Of a stretch of 64,000 nucleotides of DNA, positions 9,564 through 17,857 are shown one piece after another (within the stretch, counting starts at the first letter, position 1; each line of letters opens with the position of its first letter). Made by a program: the position numbers and the translations under genes. Source of the DNA: an uncultured Microbacterium sp. (GTDB lineage Bacteria; Actinomycetota; Actinomycetes; Actinomycetales; Microbacteriaceae); NCBI RefSeq assembly GCF_947488465.1, contig NZ_CANKZA010000005.1, positions 35,762 through 99,761 of the forward strand, in the 5' to 3' direction. The notes beneath the pieces are model-generated. The model made no database searches and had not been told where the DNA came from. It saw only the letters and a list, made by a program, of their open reading frames with translations.

Positions 9564-10579
9564 GCGGGTTCGCCCTCGGCGACGGGGGTGAACGAAATGC
9601 CGAGCCGTGTCCAGAGTGGCTCGAGTGCTGCGACGCGCGTGCGGAACGACTCCCAGGTGCGTTCCGGCGTCGCCCCGAAGGGTGCGGACCATCCCGCCTC
9701 GGCCGCCGCCGCGATCCGCGGGAACGCCAACGCATCGATGTCGGCGAGGTCCCGCACGGTCTCGGTCCACAGCGGAGCCTCGACGCCGAGGATCTCCGCG
9801 TCGCCGATCCCATCGATCACTGTCGCTGGGTCCCATTCGTACGCGCGACGGAGGCTCGTCGGGCCGTTCGCCCAGGTGAGCCCGAGGGGACTGGCCGCAT
9901 CGAACTTCATGTCGAGGTAGATCGCATCGGCGGGGGAGAGGATGATGCGGCCGCCGCCGGCGACGAATCGCCGCGTCTTGTCGTCCATGCCGTCGGTCGG
10001 CGACACGAAGCCCCAGTACTGACCGATGGTTCCGGGCGCGAGGCCGTCCGCCGCGCCCGCCTCGTGCCAGGCGATCGGGGTTCTGCCCGTGGCGACGACG
10101 AGCGCCGAGGCGCGCGCGACGAACTCCGCGAAGTCGGCCGGGTCGGTGCCGAGGGCTTCATCCCCGCCGAAGTGCAGATATGGCCCGGGCGTCAGAGCCG
10201 CGACCTCCGCGAACACATCGCGGAGGAACCGGGGTGCGTCGTCGATACGGACGGCGGGGATCGTCCAGCCGTCGGGGCCCTCTGCGAGGAGTTGGGTGAG
10301 GGTCTGGATACCGGCGAAGAGTCCGGCTGCATCCGCGCCCGTCACGGCGACGGATGCCGTACCCACCGCGAGCCGGTACGACCCGGCCGGGCCGCCCGCC
10401 TGGACCGACAGGTCGATGGAGCCGCTCGAGGGCGCGGCGGGGAGGGGATCGAGGTGGCGCTGCAACGCCGCGACCGCGGCGGGATCGCCGGTGATCTCAG
10501 CCCCGGACCCTATGCGGAACGCTGCCTCCGGCAGGGCGGTCATCGAGGTGGGTGTGGGAACGAGGTGCGGCGCAGTCAT
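9560..10579 (-). pseudogene. Beta-N-acetylhexosaminidase (GH20) with large in-frame internal deletion
   Basis: The frame is open for 339 codons where GH20 enzymes of this type have about 490. The N-terminal non-catalytic domain is present, ending TIPAVRIDDAPRF at about residue 118. The next residue already belongs to the second half of the barrel, LRDVFAEVAALTPGPYLHFG. The missing part, about 150 residues, normally contains the first four barrel strands and conserved His and Asp residues. The GGDEA catalytic pair and the tryptophan-rich end remain. Start ATG 10579 is preferred over the GTG at 10585 because GGAG is correctly spaced before it. A folded, active enzyme is unlikely. Confidence 0.8.
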
Positions 10580-10598
10580 GATCACTCCATCATGTCAA

Positions 10599-10616
10599 GT
10601 AAAGGGTCCTAACAAA
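10599..10616. promoter_or_regulatory. Putative operator upstream of the hexosaminidase-nagA unit
   Basis: GTAAAGGGTCCTAACAAA, 20 bases upstream of the hexosaminidase ATG, matches the segment in front of the ROK regulator gene at 14 of 18 positions. The shared motif suggests both arms of the amino-sugar locus answer to one regulator. Confidence 0.5.
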
Positions 10617-10657
10617 AGGCCTCAGGAGAGCTTATCGAGCGGGCATCCGATATGCTC

Positions 10658-10737
10658 GACAGGTCGCAACTGGCGTTGAGGTGGGCCACCACCAGGGAGC
10701 GATCGACATGGCATTTCGACCGTTCGCCTGGGTCGGC
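10658..10737 (+). promoter_or_regulatory. ZTP (pfl) riboswitch upstream of glyA
   Basis: The conserved core of the ZMP/ZTP-sensing pfl RNA is legible: GCAACTGGCG near the 5' side (10666-10675), a hairpin from GGTGG and CCACC followed by CAGGGAGCGA (10692-10702), and the 3' part CCGTTCGCCTGGGTCGG (10720-10736). These are the invariant ACTGGCG, GGGAGC and CGCCTGGG segments of the family. It ends about 58 bases before the glyA ATG, which leaves room for an expression platform. ZTP riboswitches turn on one-carbon and purine genes when 10-formyl-THF is short, which fits glyA and folD. Confidence 0.9.
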
Positions 10738-10794
10738 CGTGGTTTCGATTTGCCGCAGCCATCGAGCGGCGGCACTCAACCACCGGAGGACCCC

Positions 10795-12069
10795 ATGACT
10801 GACTCCTACTTCAACGCCCCGCTCGCGGAGGTCGACCCCGAGATCGCCGAGGTCCTCGAGCGCGAGCTCGATCGCCAGCGCGGCTATCTCGAGATGATCG
10901 CCTCCGAGAACTTCGTGCCCGTCTCGGTGCTGCAGTCGCAGGGCTCCGTGCTGACCAACAAGTACGCCGAGGGTTACCCGGGCCGTCGTTACTACGGCGG
11001 CTGCGAAGAGGTCGATGTTGCCGAGGAGCTCGCGATCTCGCGTGCGAAGGCCCTCTTCGGCGCCGAGTTCGCCAACGTCCAGCCGCACTCGGGCGCCACG
11101 GCCAACGCAGCCGTGCTGCACGCGATTGCGCGCCCCGGCGACACGCTGCTCGGGCTCTCGCTCGACCACGGCGGGCACCTGACGCACGGCATGAAGATCA
11201 ACTTCTCCGGCCGGCTGTACAACATCGTCGCGTACGGCGTCGACCCCGAAACCTCGGTCATCGACATGGACGAGGTCGCCCGCCTCGCCCGCGAGCACCA
11301 GCCCAAGGTCATCATCGCCGGATGGTCCGCCTACCCCCGTCAGCTCGACTTCGCGCGCTTCCGCGAGATCGCCGACGAGGTCGGCGCGCTGCTGTGGGTC
11401 GACATGGCACACTTTGCCGGGCTCGTGGCCGCCGGCATCCACCCGTCGCCCGTCCCGCACGCGCACGTCGTCTCGTCGACCGTGCACAAGACGATCGGCG
11501 GTCCGCGGTCGGGCTTCATCCTGACGAACGACGCCGACCTCGCCAAGAAGATCAACACCGCCGTCTTCCCGGGTCAGCAGGGCGGTCCGCTGATGCACGT
11601 CATCGCTGCGAAGGCGACCGCGTTCAAGCTCGCCGCGACGCCCGAATTCAAGGAGCGTCAGGAGCGCGTCGTCCGCGGCGCTGCCCTTCTCGCCGAGCGC
11701 TTGACGCAGCAGGACGTGAAGGATGCCGGCATCGCCGTCCGCTCCGGCGGCACCGACGTGCACCTCGTGCTCGTCGACCTCCGCGACGCGGCGATCGACG
11801 GCAAGCAGGCTGAAGACCTGCTGCACGAGATCCACATCACGGTCAACCGCAACGCCGTGCCCAACGACCCGCGCCCGCCGATGGTGACCTCGGGCCTCCG
11901 CATCGGCACGCCCGCGCTCGCAACCCGCGGCTTCGGTGATGCCGAGTTCACCGAGGTGGCCGACATCATCGCGTTGGCGCTTCTGCCCGGCGCCGACGTC
12001 GCCGCGCTCCGCGCCCGTGTTGCCGCGCTCGCGGCGGCCTTCCCCCTGTACCCCAACCTCCACCAGTAA
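10795..12069 (+). CDS. glyA: Serine hydroxymethyltransferase
   Basis: A complete 424-residue PLP enzyme interconverting serine plus tetrahydrofolate with glycine plus 5,10-methylene-THF. Clear motifs: [51 protein letters not shown], and the PLP lysine in [17 protein letters not shown] 10795 is preceded by GGAGGA five bases upstream and opens the canonical N terminus. An open frame extends further upstream but crosses the riboswitch and is not translated. It probably forms a unit with folD 147 bases downstream. Confidence 0.97.
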   Translation: MTDSYFNAPLAEVDPEIAEVLERELDRQRGYLEMIASENFVPVSVLQSQGSVLTNKYAEGYPGRRYYGGCEEVDVAEELAISRAKALFGAEFANVQPHSGATANAAVLHAIARPGDTLLGLSLDHGGHLTHGMKINFSGRLYNIVAYGVDPETSVIDMDEVARLAREHQPKVIIAGWSAYPRQLDFARFREIADEVGALLWVDMAHFAGLVAAGIHPSPVPHAHVVSSTVHKTIGGPRSGFILTNDADLAKKINTAVFPGQQGGPLMHVIAAKATAFKLAATPEFKERQERVVRGAALLAERLTQQDVKDAGIAVRSGGTDVHLVLVDLRDAAIDGKQAEDLLHEIHITVNRNAVPNDPRPPMVTSGLRIGTPALATRGFGDAEFTEVADIIALALLPGADVAALRARVAALAAAFPLYPNLHQ

Positions 12070-12104
12070 CCCGGCATCCCCCCCGCGCGGGCAGTCCTGC
12101 GCGT

Positions 12105-12177
12105 CCGCGAGACACGTCTGGTGCACCGAGACACGCGCGGGCATTCAGTGTCTCGGGGCATAAGGGGTGTCTCGCGG
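12105..12177. repeat. Nested palindromes between glyA and folD
   Basis: An outer dyad pairs CCGCGAGACAC (12105-12115) with GTGTCTCGCGG (12167-12177), perfect over 11 bases. Inside it, CCGAGACAC (12126-12134) pairs perfectly with GTGTCTCGG (12148-12156). The layout, short conserved arms around a long loop, resembles the other palindromic elements here but the sequence is different. It could shape glyA-folD transcripts. Confidence 0.75.
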
Positions 12178-12216
12178 TCCGGGGAGCCGGGTGGAGACGA
12201 CGAACGAGGAGAGAGC

Positions 12217-13098
12217 ATGACTGCTGTCACATTGGATGGGAAGGCCGCGGCGGCCGAGATCAAGGCCGAGCTCGCCGAGCGGATCGCGGCGCTGGCGGCG
12301 CGCGGTGTGGTCCCGGGCATCGCGACGGTGCTGGTGGGAGCAGACCCGGCATCCCAGCTCTACGTCGGGATGAAGCACCGCCAGTCCGAGGCGCTCGGGA
12401 TGAACTCGATCCAGCGCGAGCTACCGGCCGATGCGACGCAGGCGCAGGTCGAGGCGCTGATCGACGAGCTCAACGCCGACCCGACCTGCCACGGCTACAT
12501 CGTGCAATTGCCGCTGCCGAAGCACATCGACACCGATGCGATCCTCGAGCGGATCGACCCGGCGAAGGATGCCGACGGCCTCCACCCGACCAATCTCGGG
12601 CGCCTGGTGCTGAACGTCAACAGCCCGATCGACACCCCGCTGCCCTGCACGCCGCGCGGCGTCATCGAGCTGCTGCTGCGCAACGGCTATGACCTGAAGG
12701 GCAAGCACGTCGTCGTTGTCGGCCGTGGCGTCACGATCGGACGCTCGATCGGGCTGCTGCTGACCCGCCGAGAGCTGAACGCGACCGTCACGCTCACGCA
12801 CACCGGCACGGTGGATGCCGGCCGGTACCTGCGGCAGGCGGACGTCATCGTCGCGGCGGCCGGTGTCGCCCATCTCATCCGCGCCGAGGATGTCAAGCCC
12901 GGCGCCGCTGTGCTCGACGTCGGGGTCACCCGCGAGACCGACCCGGAGACGGGGACATCCGTCGTCCGAGGTGACGTCCACCCCGACGTGGCCGAGGTCG
13001 CCGGATACCTTTCGCCCAACCCGGGCGGTGTGGGCCCGATGACGGTTGCCCTCCTGCTGACCAACGTGGTCGAGGCCGCAGAGCGCGCCGCGCGCTGA
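12217..13098 (+). CDS. folD: Bifunctional methylenetetrahydrofolate dehydrogenase / cyclohydrolase
   Basis: A complete 293-residue enzyme making 10-formyl-THF from 5,10-methylene-THF with NADP+. Recognisable blocks: ILVG-like segment [32 protein letters not shown], the substrate loop [13 protein letters not shown], the NADP-binding [17 protein letters not shown] and the C-terminal [20 protein letters not shown] 12217 follows GAGGAGAGAG. It follows glyA in the same direction and shares its one-carbon function, so it probably also lies under the ZTP riboswitch. It is convergent with the next gene, three bases away. Confidence 0.97.
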   Translation: MTAVTLDGKAAAAEIKAELAERIAALAARGVVPGIATVLVGADPASQLYVGMKHRQSEALGMNSIQRELPADATQAQVEALIDELNADPTCHGYIVQLPLPKHIDTDAILERIDPAKDADGLHPTNLGRLVLNVNSPIDTPLPCTPRGVIELLLRNGYDLKGKHVVVVGRGVTIGRSIGLLLTRRELNATVTLTHTGTVDAGRYLRQADVIVAAAGVAHLIRAEDVKPGAAVLDVGVTRETDPETGTSVVRGDVHPDVAEVAGYLSPNPGGVGPMTVALLLTNVVEAAERAAR

Positions 13099-13101
13099 CG
13101 G

Positions 13102-13752
13102 TCACGCGGACACGAGGGTGTCCCGCGCCATCGCGGTGACACCCCGAGCGTCTTTCGCGCCGAAGGCGGCCATACGACGCAGCCACCGCTCGCGCGTTGT
13201 CGCGGAGCTGTGACGCACCGCGGCGAGGCGAGTCACTCCTCGCACCCGGACGCCGCAGTATTCCAGCGTCGCGGTGCGCAGCGTGCGGATCGCGGCGTCG
13301 CGGTACATCCACGCGTTCCACGCGCGGGGGGAGTCCATCGTCATGACGATGCGGGCGGTGCGCCCGGTGAGGAGCTTGTCCCACAGGCTGCCCCGCTCGC
13401 GGTAGCGGAACGCGAAGCCCGACAGGAACACGCGATCGATGTACGCCTTCATCGCGGCGGGGTACGCGCCCCACCACTGCGGGAAGAAGAACACGAGATG
13501 ATCCGCCCACGCGACCCCGGCGACAGAGGCCGCGACGTCATCGGGAAGCGGCACGTCTTCCGAGGTGCGCGGCATCCGCAATTCGCCCCGAATGGCAGGA
13601 TGCTGCGGGACCGTGTCGCGGGAGAGATCGACGACGCGGACCTCGGCGCCGCCGGTGCGCGCGGCATCGACGTAAGCGGAGGCCAGAGCGTGGGTGAAGC
13701 TGTCGGCGATCGGCGAGCCGATGACGACCAGGATGTGCGCGGGCGAGGTCAT
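13102..13752 (-). CDS. NAD(P)H dehydrogenase / flavodoxin-fold oxidoreductase
   Basis: A 216-residue protein with the flavodoxin-like fold of the NQO1/MdaB/KefF group: ILVVIGSPIADSFTHALA binds FMN or FAD phosphate, DHLVFFFPQWWGAYPAAMKA is the typical substrate-side block, and RYRERGSLWDKLLTGRTARI follows. Such enzymes reduce quinones or electrophiles using NAD(P)H. The ATG at 13752 starts the canonical N terminus. The gene follows a broken MarR regulator in the same direction. MarR regulators often control such oxidoreductases, so it may now be unregulated. Confidence 0.85.
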   Translation of the reverse strand: MTSPAHILVVIGSPIADSFTHALASAYVDAARTGGAEVRVVDLSRDTVPQHPAIRGELRMPRTSEDVPLPDDVAASVAGVAWADHLVFFFPQWWGAYPAAMKAYIDRVFLSGFAFRYRERGSLWDKLLTGRTARIVMTMDSPRAWNAWMYRDAAIRTLRTATLEYCGVRVRGVTRLAAVRHSSATTRERWLRRMAAFGAKDARGVTAMARDTLVSA

Positions 13753-13780
13753 GAGGATGCGGCTCCGGGGGTGGGTTCCG

Positions 13781-13922
13781 CGGCGGGCTCGACATCGGAG
13801 AGGACCGCCAAGAAGACGAAGTGGTTGAAGCTCACGCCGAACCGCTCTCCTCATACGCGGTCGGCGTAGCTGTCCAGGGCGGCGACCAGTTCGTGCAGCG
13901 TGAACGTGATGCGGGTCGTCAT
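13781..13922 (-). pseudogene. Remnant of MarR family regulator
   Basis: From ATG 13922 the frame reads MTTRITFTLHELVAALDSYA and then stops at 13851 after 23 residues. Immediately after, in another frame, come VSFNHFVFLAVLSDVEPA, the normal continuation of a MarR-type regulator. The wHTH and C-terminal helix are missing, and the sequence runs directly into the leader of the oxidoreductase gene. So the gene carries a frameshift and has lost its last two thirds. Confidence 0.7.
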
Positions 13923-13928
13923 CCCCTG

Positions 13929-13944
13929 AGTAAACCAGTTGACT
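13929..13944. promoter_or_regulatory. MarR-type operator dyad in the remnant's promoter
   Basis: Read on the minus strand, AGTCAACTGGTTTACT is a near-perfect dyad (AGTCAAC and GTTTACT, one mismatch) seven bases upstream of the remnant's ATG. GTGACA and TTTACT, 18 bases apart, could form the promoter, with the dyad covering the -10. This is the layout expected for an autoregulated MarR gene, and it outlived its regulator. Confidence 0.5.
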
Positions 13945-13986
13945 TAATGAGATGTCACCATGTTGACACGTCAGAAAGTCCCGCGG

Positions 13987-14721
13987 TCAGGTGGTGAAGC
14001 GGGAGAGGAATGCGCGGGTGCGGGGCTCGCGCGGCGCGCCGAACACCTCGGCCGGTGTGCCCTGCTCGAGCACCACGCCCTCATCGAGGAACACCACGCG
14101 GTCGGCGACATCGCGGGCGAAGGCCATCTCGTGCGTGGCCATCAGGATGGTCGCGCCCTCGGCGGCGAGGTCGCGCACGAGTTCGAGGACCTCGCCGACG
14201 AGTTCCGGATCGAGCGCTGAGGTGATCTCGTCGAGCAGCAGCACCTCAGGGTCGGTGGCGATCGCGCGCACGATCGCGGCCCGTTGCTGTTGGCCACCCG
14301 ACAGTCGGTCGGGATGCTCGCGGGCGAGCGGGGCCAGGCCGATGCGCTCGAGAAGCGCCATCGCGCGCTCTTCAGCGGCCCGGCGCGGCACGCGATGGAC
14401 GACCCGCGAGGCGAGAGTCACATTGTCGAGCACGGAGAGGTGCGGAAACAGGTTGTAGCTCTGGAATACGGCGCCCAGGCGCGCGCGCACGCGGTTGCCG
14501 TCGACGCGCGGGTCGGAGATGTCCTCTCCGTCCAGCAGGATCTGGCCGTCGTCGATGGGTTCCAGCAGGCCCAGACAGCGCAGCAGCGTGGACTTTCCCG
14601 AGCCGGACGCCCCGATGAGGGCGACAACCTGGTGCGTTTCGAGCGAGACCGAGACGCCACGGAGCACATGCTGGGCGCCGAACGACTTCCAGAGGTCCGC
14701 CGCGTGCAGAAGCGCGGTCAC
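13987..14721 (-). CDS. Polar amino-acid ABC transporter ATP-binding protein (GlnQ type)
   Basis: A 244-residue cytoplasmic ATPase. Walker A GASGSGKST, Q loop AVFQSYNLFPHLSVLDN, signature RLSGGQQQRAAIVRA, Walker B EVLLLDEITSALDPEL and the switch His in MATHEMAFARD are all present. The length and the sequence around the Q loop are those of amino-acid importers. It overlaps the permease gene by four bases and completes a three-gene importer with the permease and lipoprotein upstream. Confidence 0.94.
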   Translation of the reverse strand: MTALLHAADLWKSFGAQHVLRGVSVSLETHQVVALIGASGSGKSTLLRCLGLLEPIDDGQILLDGEDISDPRVDGNRVRARLGAVFQSYNLFPHLSVLDNVTLASRVVHRVPRRAAEERAMALLERIGLAPLAREHPDRLSGGQQQRAAIVRAIATDPEVLLLDEITSALDPELVGEVLELVRDLAAEGATILMATHEMAFARDVADRVVFLDEGVVLEQGTPAEVFGAPREPRTRAFLSRFTT

Positions 14722-15563
14722 AGGATCGCCCCCGCCTGCTCGCGCGCGCGCAACTCCGCGGTGTACCAGTCCGTCAGACGCACGGTCGGAATCGCCAGCA
14801 GGATGAACAGGATGCCGGCGACCACGTACGGCGTGAAGTTGTAGGTCTGCGATGACTCGATCTTCGCCGCCAGCACCGCATCGACGGCACCGAGGATGGA
14901 GATGAGACCGACGTCCTTCTGCATGGCGACGAAGTCGTTCATGAGCGGCGGGGTCATCTTGCGCAGCGCTTGCGGCAACACGACGGTGCGCATCGTCCGT
15001 GTATAGCCGAGGCCGAGCGCGCGGGCGGCGAGCGTTTGCGACGGGTGCACCGCCTCGATGCCCGCCCGGATCACTTCCGACACGTAGGCCGAGTAGGTCA
15101 GGGTGACCGCGATCGTGCCGAGGACGATCGGATGGATGCGTTCTCCCAGAAGTGTGGGAAGCCCGAAACCGAACAGGTACAGCACGATGATGAACGGCAG
15201 ACCTCGGAAGATATCGGTATACGCGGCGGCGAGAACGCGCACCGGAAAAAACACCGGCCCGCGGAGGGTGCGCACAAGTGCGAGCGTGAGCGCCGAGACT
15301 CCGACCGTGACGACCGACAGCCCGAGCACGGTGAGATTCAGCAGGAACCCCTCCCAGATGCGGGGGAACGAGGCGAGCGCGATCTCGGGATCGAAGAAAG
15401 ATGCCTGGACTGACGCCCAGCCGGGTGTGTTGATGACGGTCACCCAGACGATCAGGGCGAAGGCGATCGTGGAGGCGATCGCGACCAACACCGAACGTCG
15501 AGCTCGCCCGGCGCGGTACGCGCGCCGCTCGAGTTCGAGCTCGCTCGGGGTGTGCACGGTCAC
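14718..15563 (-). CDS. Polar amino-acid ABC transporter permease
   Basis: A 281-residue inner-membrane permease of the HisM/GlnP family: an N-terminal membrane segment (RRSVLVAIASTIAFALIVWV), a second around FLLNLTVLGLSVVTVGVSAL, the amino-acid permease block YTDIFRGLPFIIVLYLFGFG, and the EAA-like loop VHPSQTLAARALGLGYTRTM. GTG 15563 is chosen because it lies 40 bases after the binding-protein stop; a longer frame would overlap that gene. No convincing ribosome binding site is seen, so a nearby start is possible. The long insertion ahead of the permease core (VQASFFDPEIALASFP) is usual in this subgroup. Confidence 0.88.
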   Translation of the reverse strand: MTVHTPSELELERRAYRAGRARRSVLVAIASTIAFALIVWVTVINTPGWASVQASFFDPEIALASFPRIWEGFLLNLTVLGLSVVTVGVSALTLALVRTLRGPVFFPVRVLAAAYTDIFRGLPFIIVLYLFGFGLPTLLGERIHPIVLGTIAVTLTYSAYVSEVIRAGIEAVHPSQTLAARALGLGYTRTMRTVVLPQALRKMTPPLMNDFVAMQKDVGLISILGAVDAVLAAKIESSQTYNFTPYVVAGILFILLAIPTVRLTDWYTAELRAREQAGAIL

Positions 15564-15603
15564 GAAACGACGGTACTCGACGAGGCGCTGCAGTGCGCTC
15601 CGG

Positions 15604-16449
15604 TCACTGGAGCAGCGTGACGCCCAGGCCCGCTCCCAGCCACTCGTCGGTGATCGCCTCCAGCGTGCCGTCCGCACGCAGCTCGTCGATCGCCGCGCTG
15701 ACGCGCTCGGTCAGCGGCGAGTCCTTCGCCAGCACCACACCCCACTCATCGGCCACGCCGCCGACGGGGAGTTCGCCGACGATGTAGGAGTTCTCGATGT
15801 ACATCGCCGTGGCCAGGAACGCGGTCGGCAGATCGATGACGAACGCGTCGAACTGGTTCGCGTTGAAGGCGGCGACGGCGTCTTCGTTCGACGCGTAGAG
15901 CCGGGGTGCGGTGTCGGGCTGGATGACCTCTTCGATCGTCTGCGCACTTGTGGAACCGGCCATGGCGCCGAGGGAGAGTCCCTTGAGCCCCGCGATCGAG
16001 TCGACACCGTCGGTCGCCCCACCGGTGATGCCCACGACCGCCTGACTGGCGGCGTAGTAGGGCGACGAGAAATCGACGGCCTGGCGGCGCTCGTCGGTGA
16101 TCGTGTACTGCTGGATGTTGAAGTCGAAGTTCTTCGGGCCCGGCGCGATCGCGGCTTCGAAGCTCGTACGCACCCACTCGACGTCTTCTGCGGCGAACCC
16201 GAGCTTGTCGGCGATGGCGTACGCGATCGCCGCTTCGAATCCTTCGCCGGATGCCGGGTCGTCGCCGATCACGTAGGGTTCGTACGCGATGTCCCCGGTG
16301 GCGATGGTGAGCGTGCCCGGCGTGACGAAGTCGTCGGCGGCGGCGGACTCACCGGCGTCCGGGGTCGATCCGGATGCGCAGCTGGCGAGCAGCAGTGCGG
16401 TGGCCGCGGCGGCAGCGGCGAAAACGGTGCGCAGGGCAGGACGCGTCAT
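15604..16449 (-). CDS. Polar amino-acid ABC transporter substrate-binding lipoprotein
   Basis: A 281-residue lipoprotein with the signal MTRPALRTVFAAAAAATALL and lipobox LASC, then a family-3 solute-binding domain. Recognisable parts are TLTIATGDIAYEPYVIGDDP, FEAAIAYAIADKLG, the ITDERRQAVDFSSPYY hinge block and the GTLEAITDEWLG end. The ligand is not clear; the arginine in the ITDERRQAVDFS block is the usual carboxylate contact. It is first in the importer operon SBP-permease-ATPase. Confidence 0.92.
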   Translation of the reverse strand: MTRPALRTVFAAAAAATALLLASCASGSTPDAGESAAADDFVTPGTLTIATGDIAYEPYVIGDDPASGEGFEAAIAYAIADKLGFAAEDVEWVRTSFEAAIAPGPKNFDFNIQQYTITDERRQAVDFSSPYYAASQAVVGITGGATDGVDSIAGLKGLSLGAMAGSTSAQTIEEVIQPDTAPRLYASNEDAVAAFNANQFDAFVIDLPTAFLATAMYIENSYIVGELPVGGVADEWGVVLAKDSPLTERVSAAIDELRADGTLEAITDEWLGAGLGVTLLQ

Positions 16450-16559
16450 GGACTTCCTTCGGGTGTGGGGGGGGCGGCATCCATCTTCGCCGCTCCCACG
16501 CGCATCGGTACGATCCGGCGACGCTTTGTTACGCGGTCGTCACACGCGGATCGTGTGGA

Positions 16560-17117
16560 TCAGCTCTTGCCGAGGTCGTCCAGCATCGTGCGTTGCTCAG
16601 CGGTCAGGCCGTCCTGCAGTTCCGCCGCGCCTTCGCGGCCAGCGGCGGTCGGCGTGGGCGCCTCCGCGGTGTTTCCGCGCGCACCGCGGATGCCGGCATC
16701 CGCCCGGTCGTAGAGATCGCCCGCTGTGCGCTGGATGCGGTCGTCGACCAGGTCGTAGACGATCCAGGCGATCGCGAGCGCGATCGGCGGGATCACCCAG
16801 CCCCAGAACCAGCCTCCGACGCGGACGCCGGAGAAGGTCACCACGAGGATCCAGACGATGAGTTCGACGATGAACACGATGCCGTACTGCACGAGCTTCT
16901 CGGCGAGGCCGGTGCGCTGGCCGGCGGACTTCCGTGCAGCGCCGGTGAACGCTTTCGAGATCAGCGGCTTCAGCCACAGGGTCGCCGCCGTGAGGATCAC
17001 CGATGCCCACAACGCAGCCCAGCCGACACTGACGTTCGGCAACAACAACCCGAGAACGAACAGCACCACGAGGTTGAACACGTACAGCGAGGCGAATCGC
17101 ACGATCCAGATCTTCAT
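16560..17117 (-). CDS. Membrane protein of unknown function
   Basis: A 185-residue protein with four hydrophobic segments at roughly residues 7-28 (ASLYVFNLVVLFVLGLLLP), 32-48, 77-95 (YGIVFIVELIVWILVVTF) and 102-122, then a hydrophilic, proline- and alanine-rich tail of about 60 residues. I do not recognise the family. It lies 110 bases upstream of the amino-acid importer in the same direction, but the gap argues against one operon. Confidence 0.7.
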   Translation of the reverse strand: MKIWIVRFASLYVFNLVVLFVLGLLLPNVSVGWAALWASVILTAATLWLKPLISKAFTGAARKSAGQRTGLAEKLVQYGIVFIVELIVWILVVTFSGVRVGGWFWGWVIPPIALAIAWIVYDLVDDRIQRTAGDLYDRADAGIRGARGNTAEAPTPTAAGREGAAELQDGLTAEQRTMLDDLGKS

Positions 17118-17178
17118 GAGATCACTGTGTCACGGGGCGGGGCCTGCGAGGTAGTTCCCGCGGGGTAGTTCCCTGTTT

Positions 17179-17802
17179 TCATCCGTCCTTGCGAATCCAT
17201 CGGAAGGTCATCCGGCAGACGATGAGTCCGATCACGAGCCACGCGACCAGGATCAGCGCGCCCGTCATCAGCGCCCAGGTTCCGCCGGGTTCGCCCGATT
17301 CGAAGGATGCCGGCAGAAACGCGGCGCGCATGCCGCTGGCCATCCAGCGCAGCGGGAAGACATTCGCGACCGACTGCAGCCAGCTCGGCAGGATGGAGAA
17401 AGTCAGATAGACGCCGGAGATGAACTGCAGCACGAGTGCGATCGGGATGATCACCGCGGTGGCCGAGCGTCCGCTGCGGGGGAGCGCGGAGATGGCGATG
17501 CCGAGGACGGCGGATGTCGTGACCCCGAGCGCGAAGACCCAGGCGAACGTCACCCACGACCCGCCATCCGTCGGCAACGGCACCTGGAAAACCAGCGCGG
17601 AGATCGCAATGATGAGGGCCGCCTGGAGCGTCGCGGTGACGAACACCTGCCCGAGCTTGCCGATGAAATAGCTGACGACGGGAAGTGGCGTGCCGCCGAG
17701 GCGCTTGAGCGTGCCGTCGCTGCGCTCCATCGCGATGTCGACGCCCAGATTCTGCAACCCCGAGAGCAGGATGCCGGCGGCGACCATCGCCGCCAGGTAG
17801 AT
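17179..17802 (-). pseudogene. ABC-2 type permease, 3' fragment
   Basis: About 205 codons of the C-terminal part of an ABC-2 exporter permease remain: LSGLQNLGVDIAMERSDGTL with the KRLGGTPLPVVSYFIGK loop, then five hydrophobic segments ending with WLVIGLIVCRMTFRWIRKDG. Full-length relatives have 240-280 residues or more, with a further membrane segment and loop at the N terminus. The frame starts at IYLAAM immediately after a junction with an ATPase start. An internal ATG (MVAAGILL, 17787) could in principle be used but leaves a truncated protein with no ATPase partner. Confidence 0.8.
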
Positions 17803-17852
17803 CCGTAGTGCCGGGTGAGGTCTGCGACGTCAACCGCGATGCGTGCGCTCAT
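17803..17852 (-). pseudogene. ABC exporter ATPase, 5' fragment of about 17 codons
   Basis: ATG 17852 opens MSARIAVDVADLTRHYG, the usual first strand and A-loop (Tyr) of an exporter ATPase. It then runs out of frame into the permease remnant. The ATPase start lies 5 bases after the stop of the transglutaminase-like gene, so it was probably translationally coupled to it. The Walker motifs and everything up to the permease middle are lost. Confidence 0.75.
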
Positions 17853-17857
17853 CCCAC

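Noticed and set aside
12121..12216. N-terminal extension of folD
   Set aside because: Would translate the palindrome between glyA and folD; the ATG at 12217 has a ribosome binding site and gives the family's normal N terminus.
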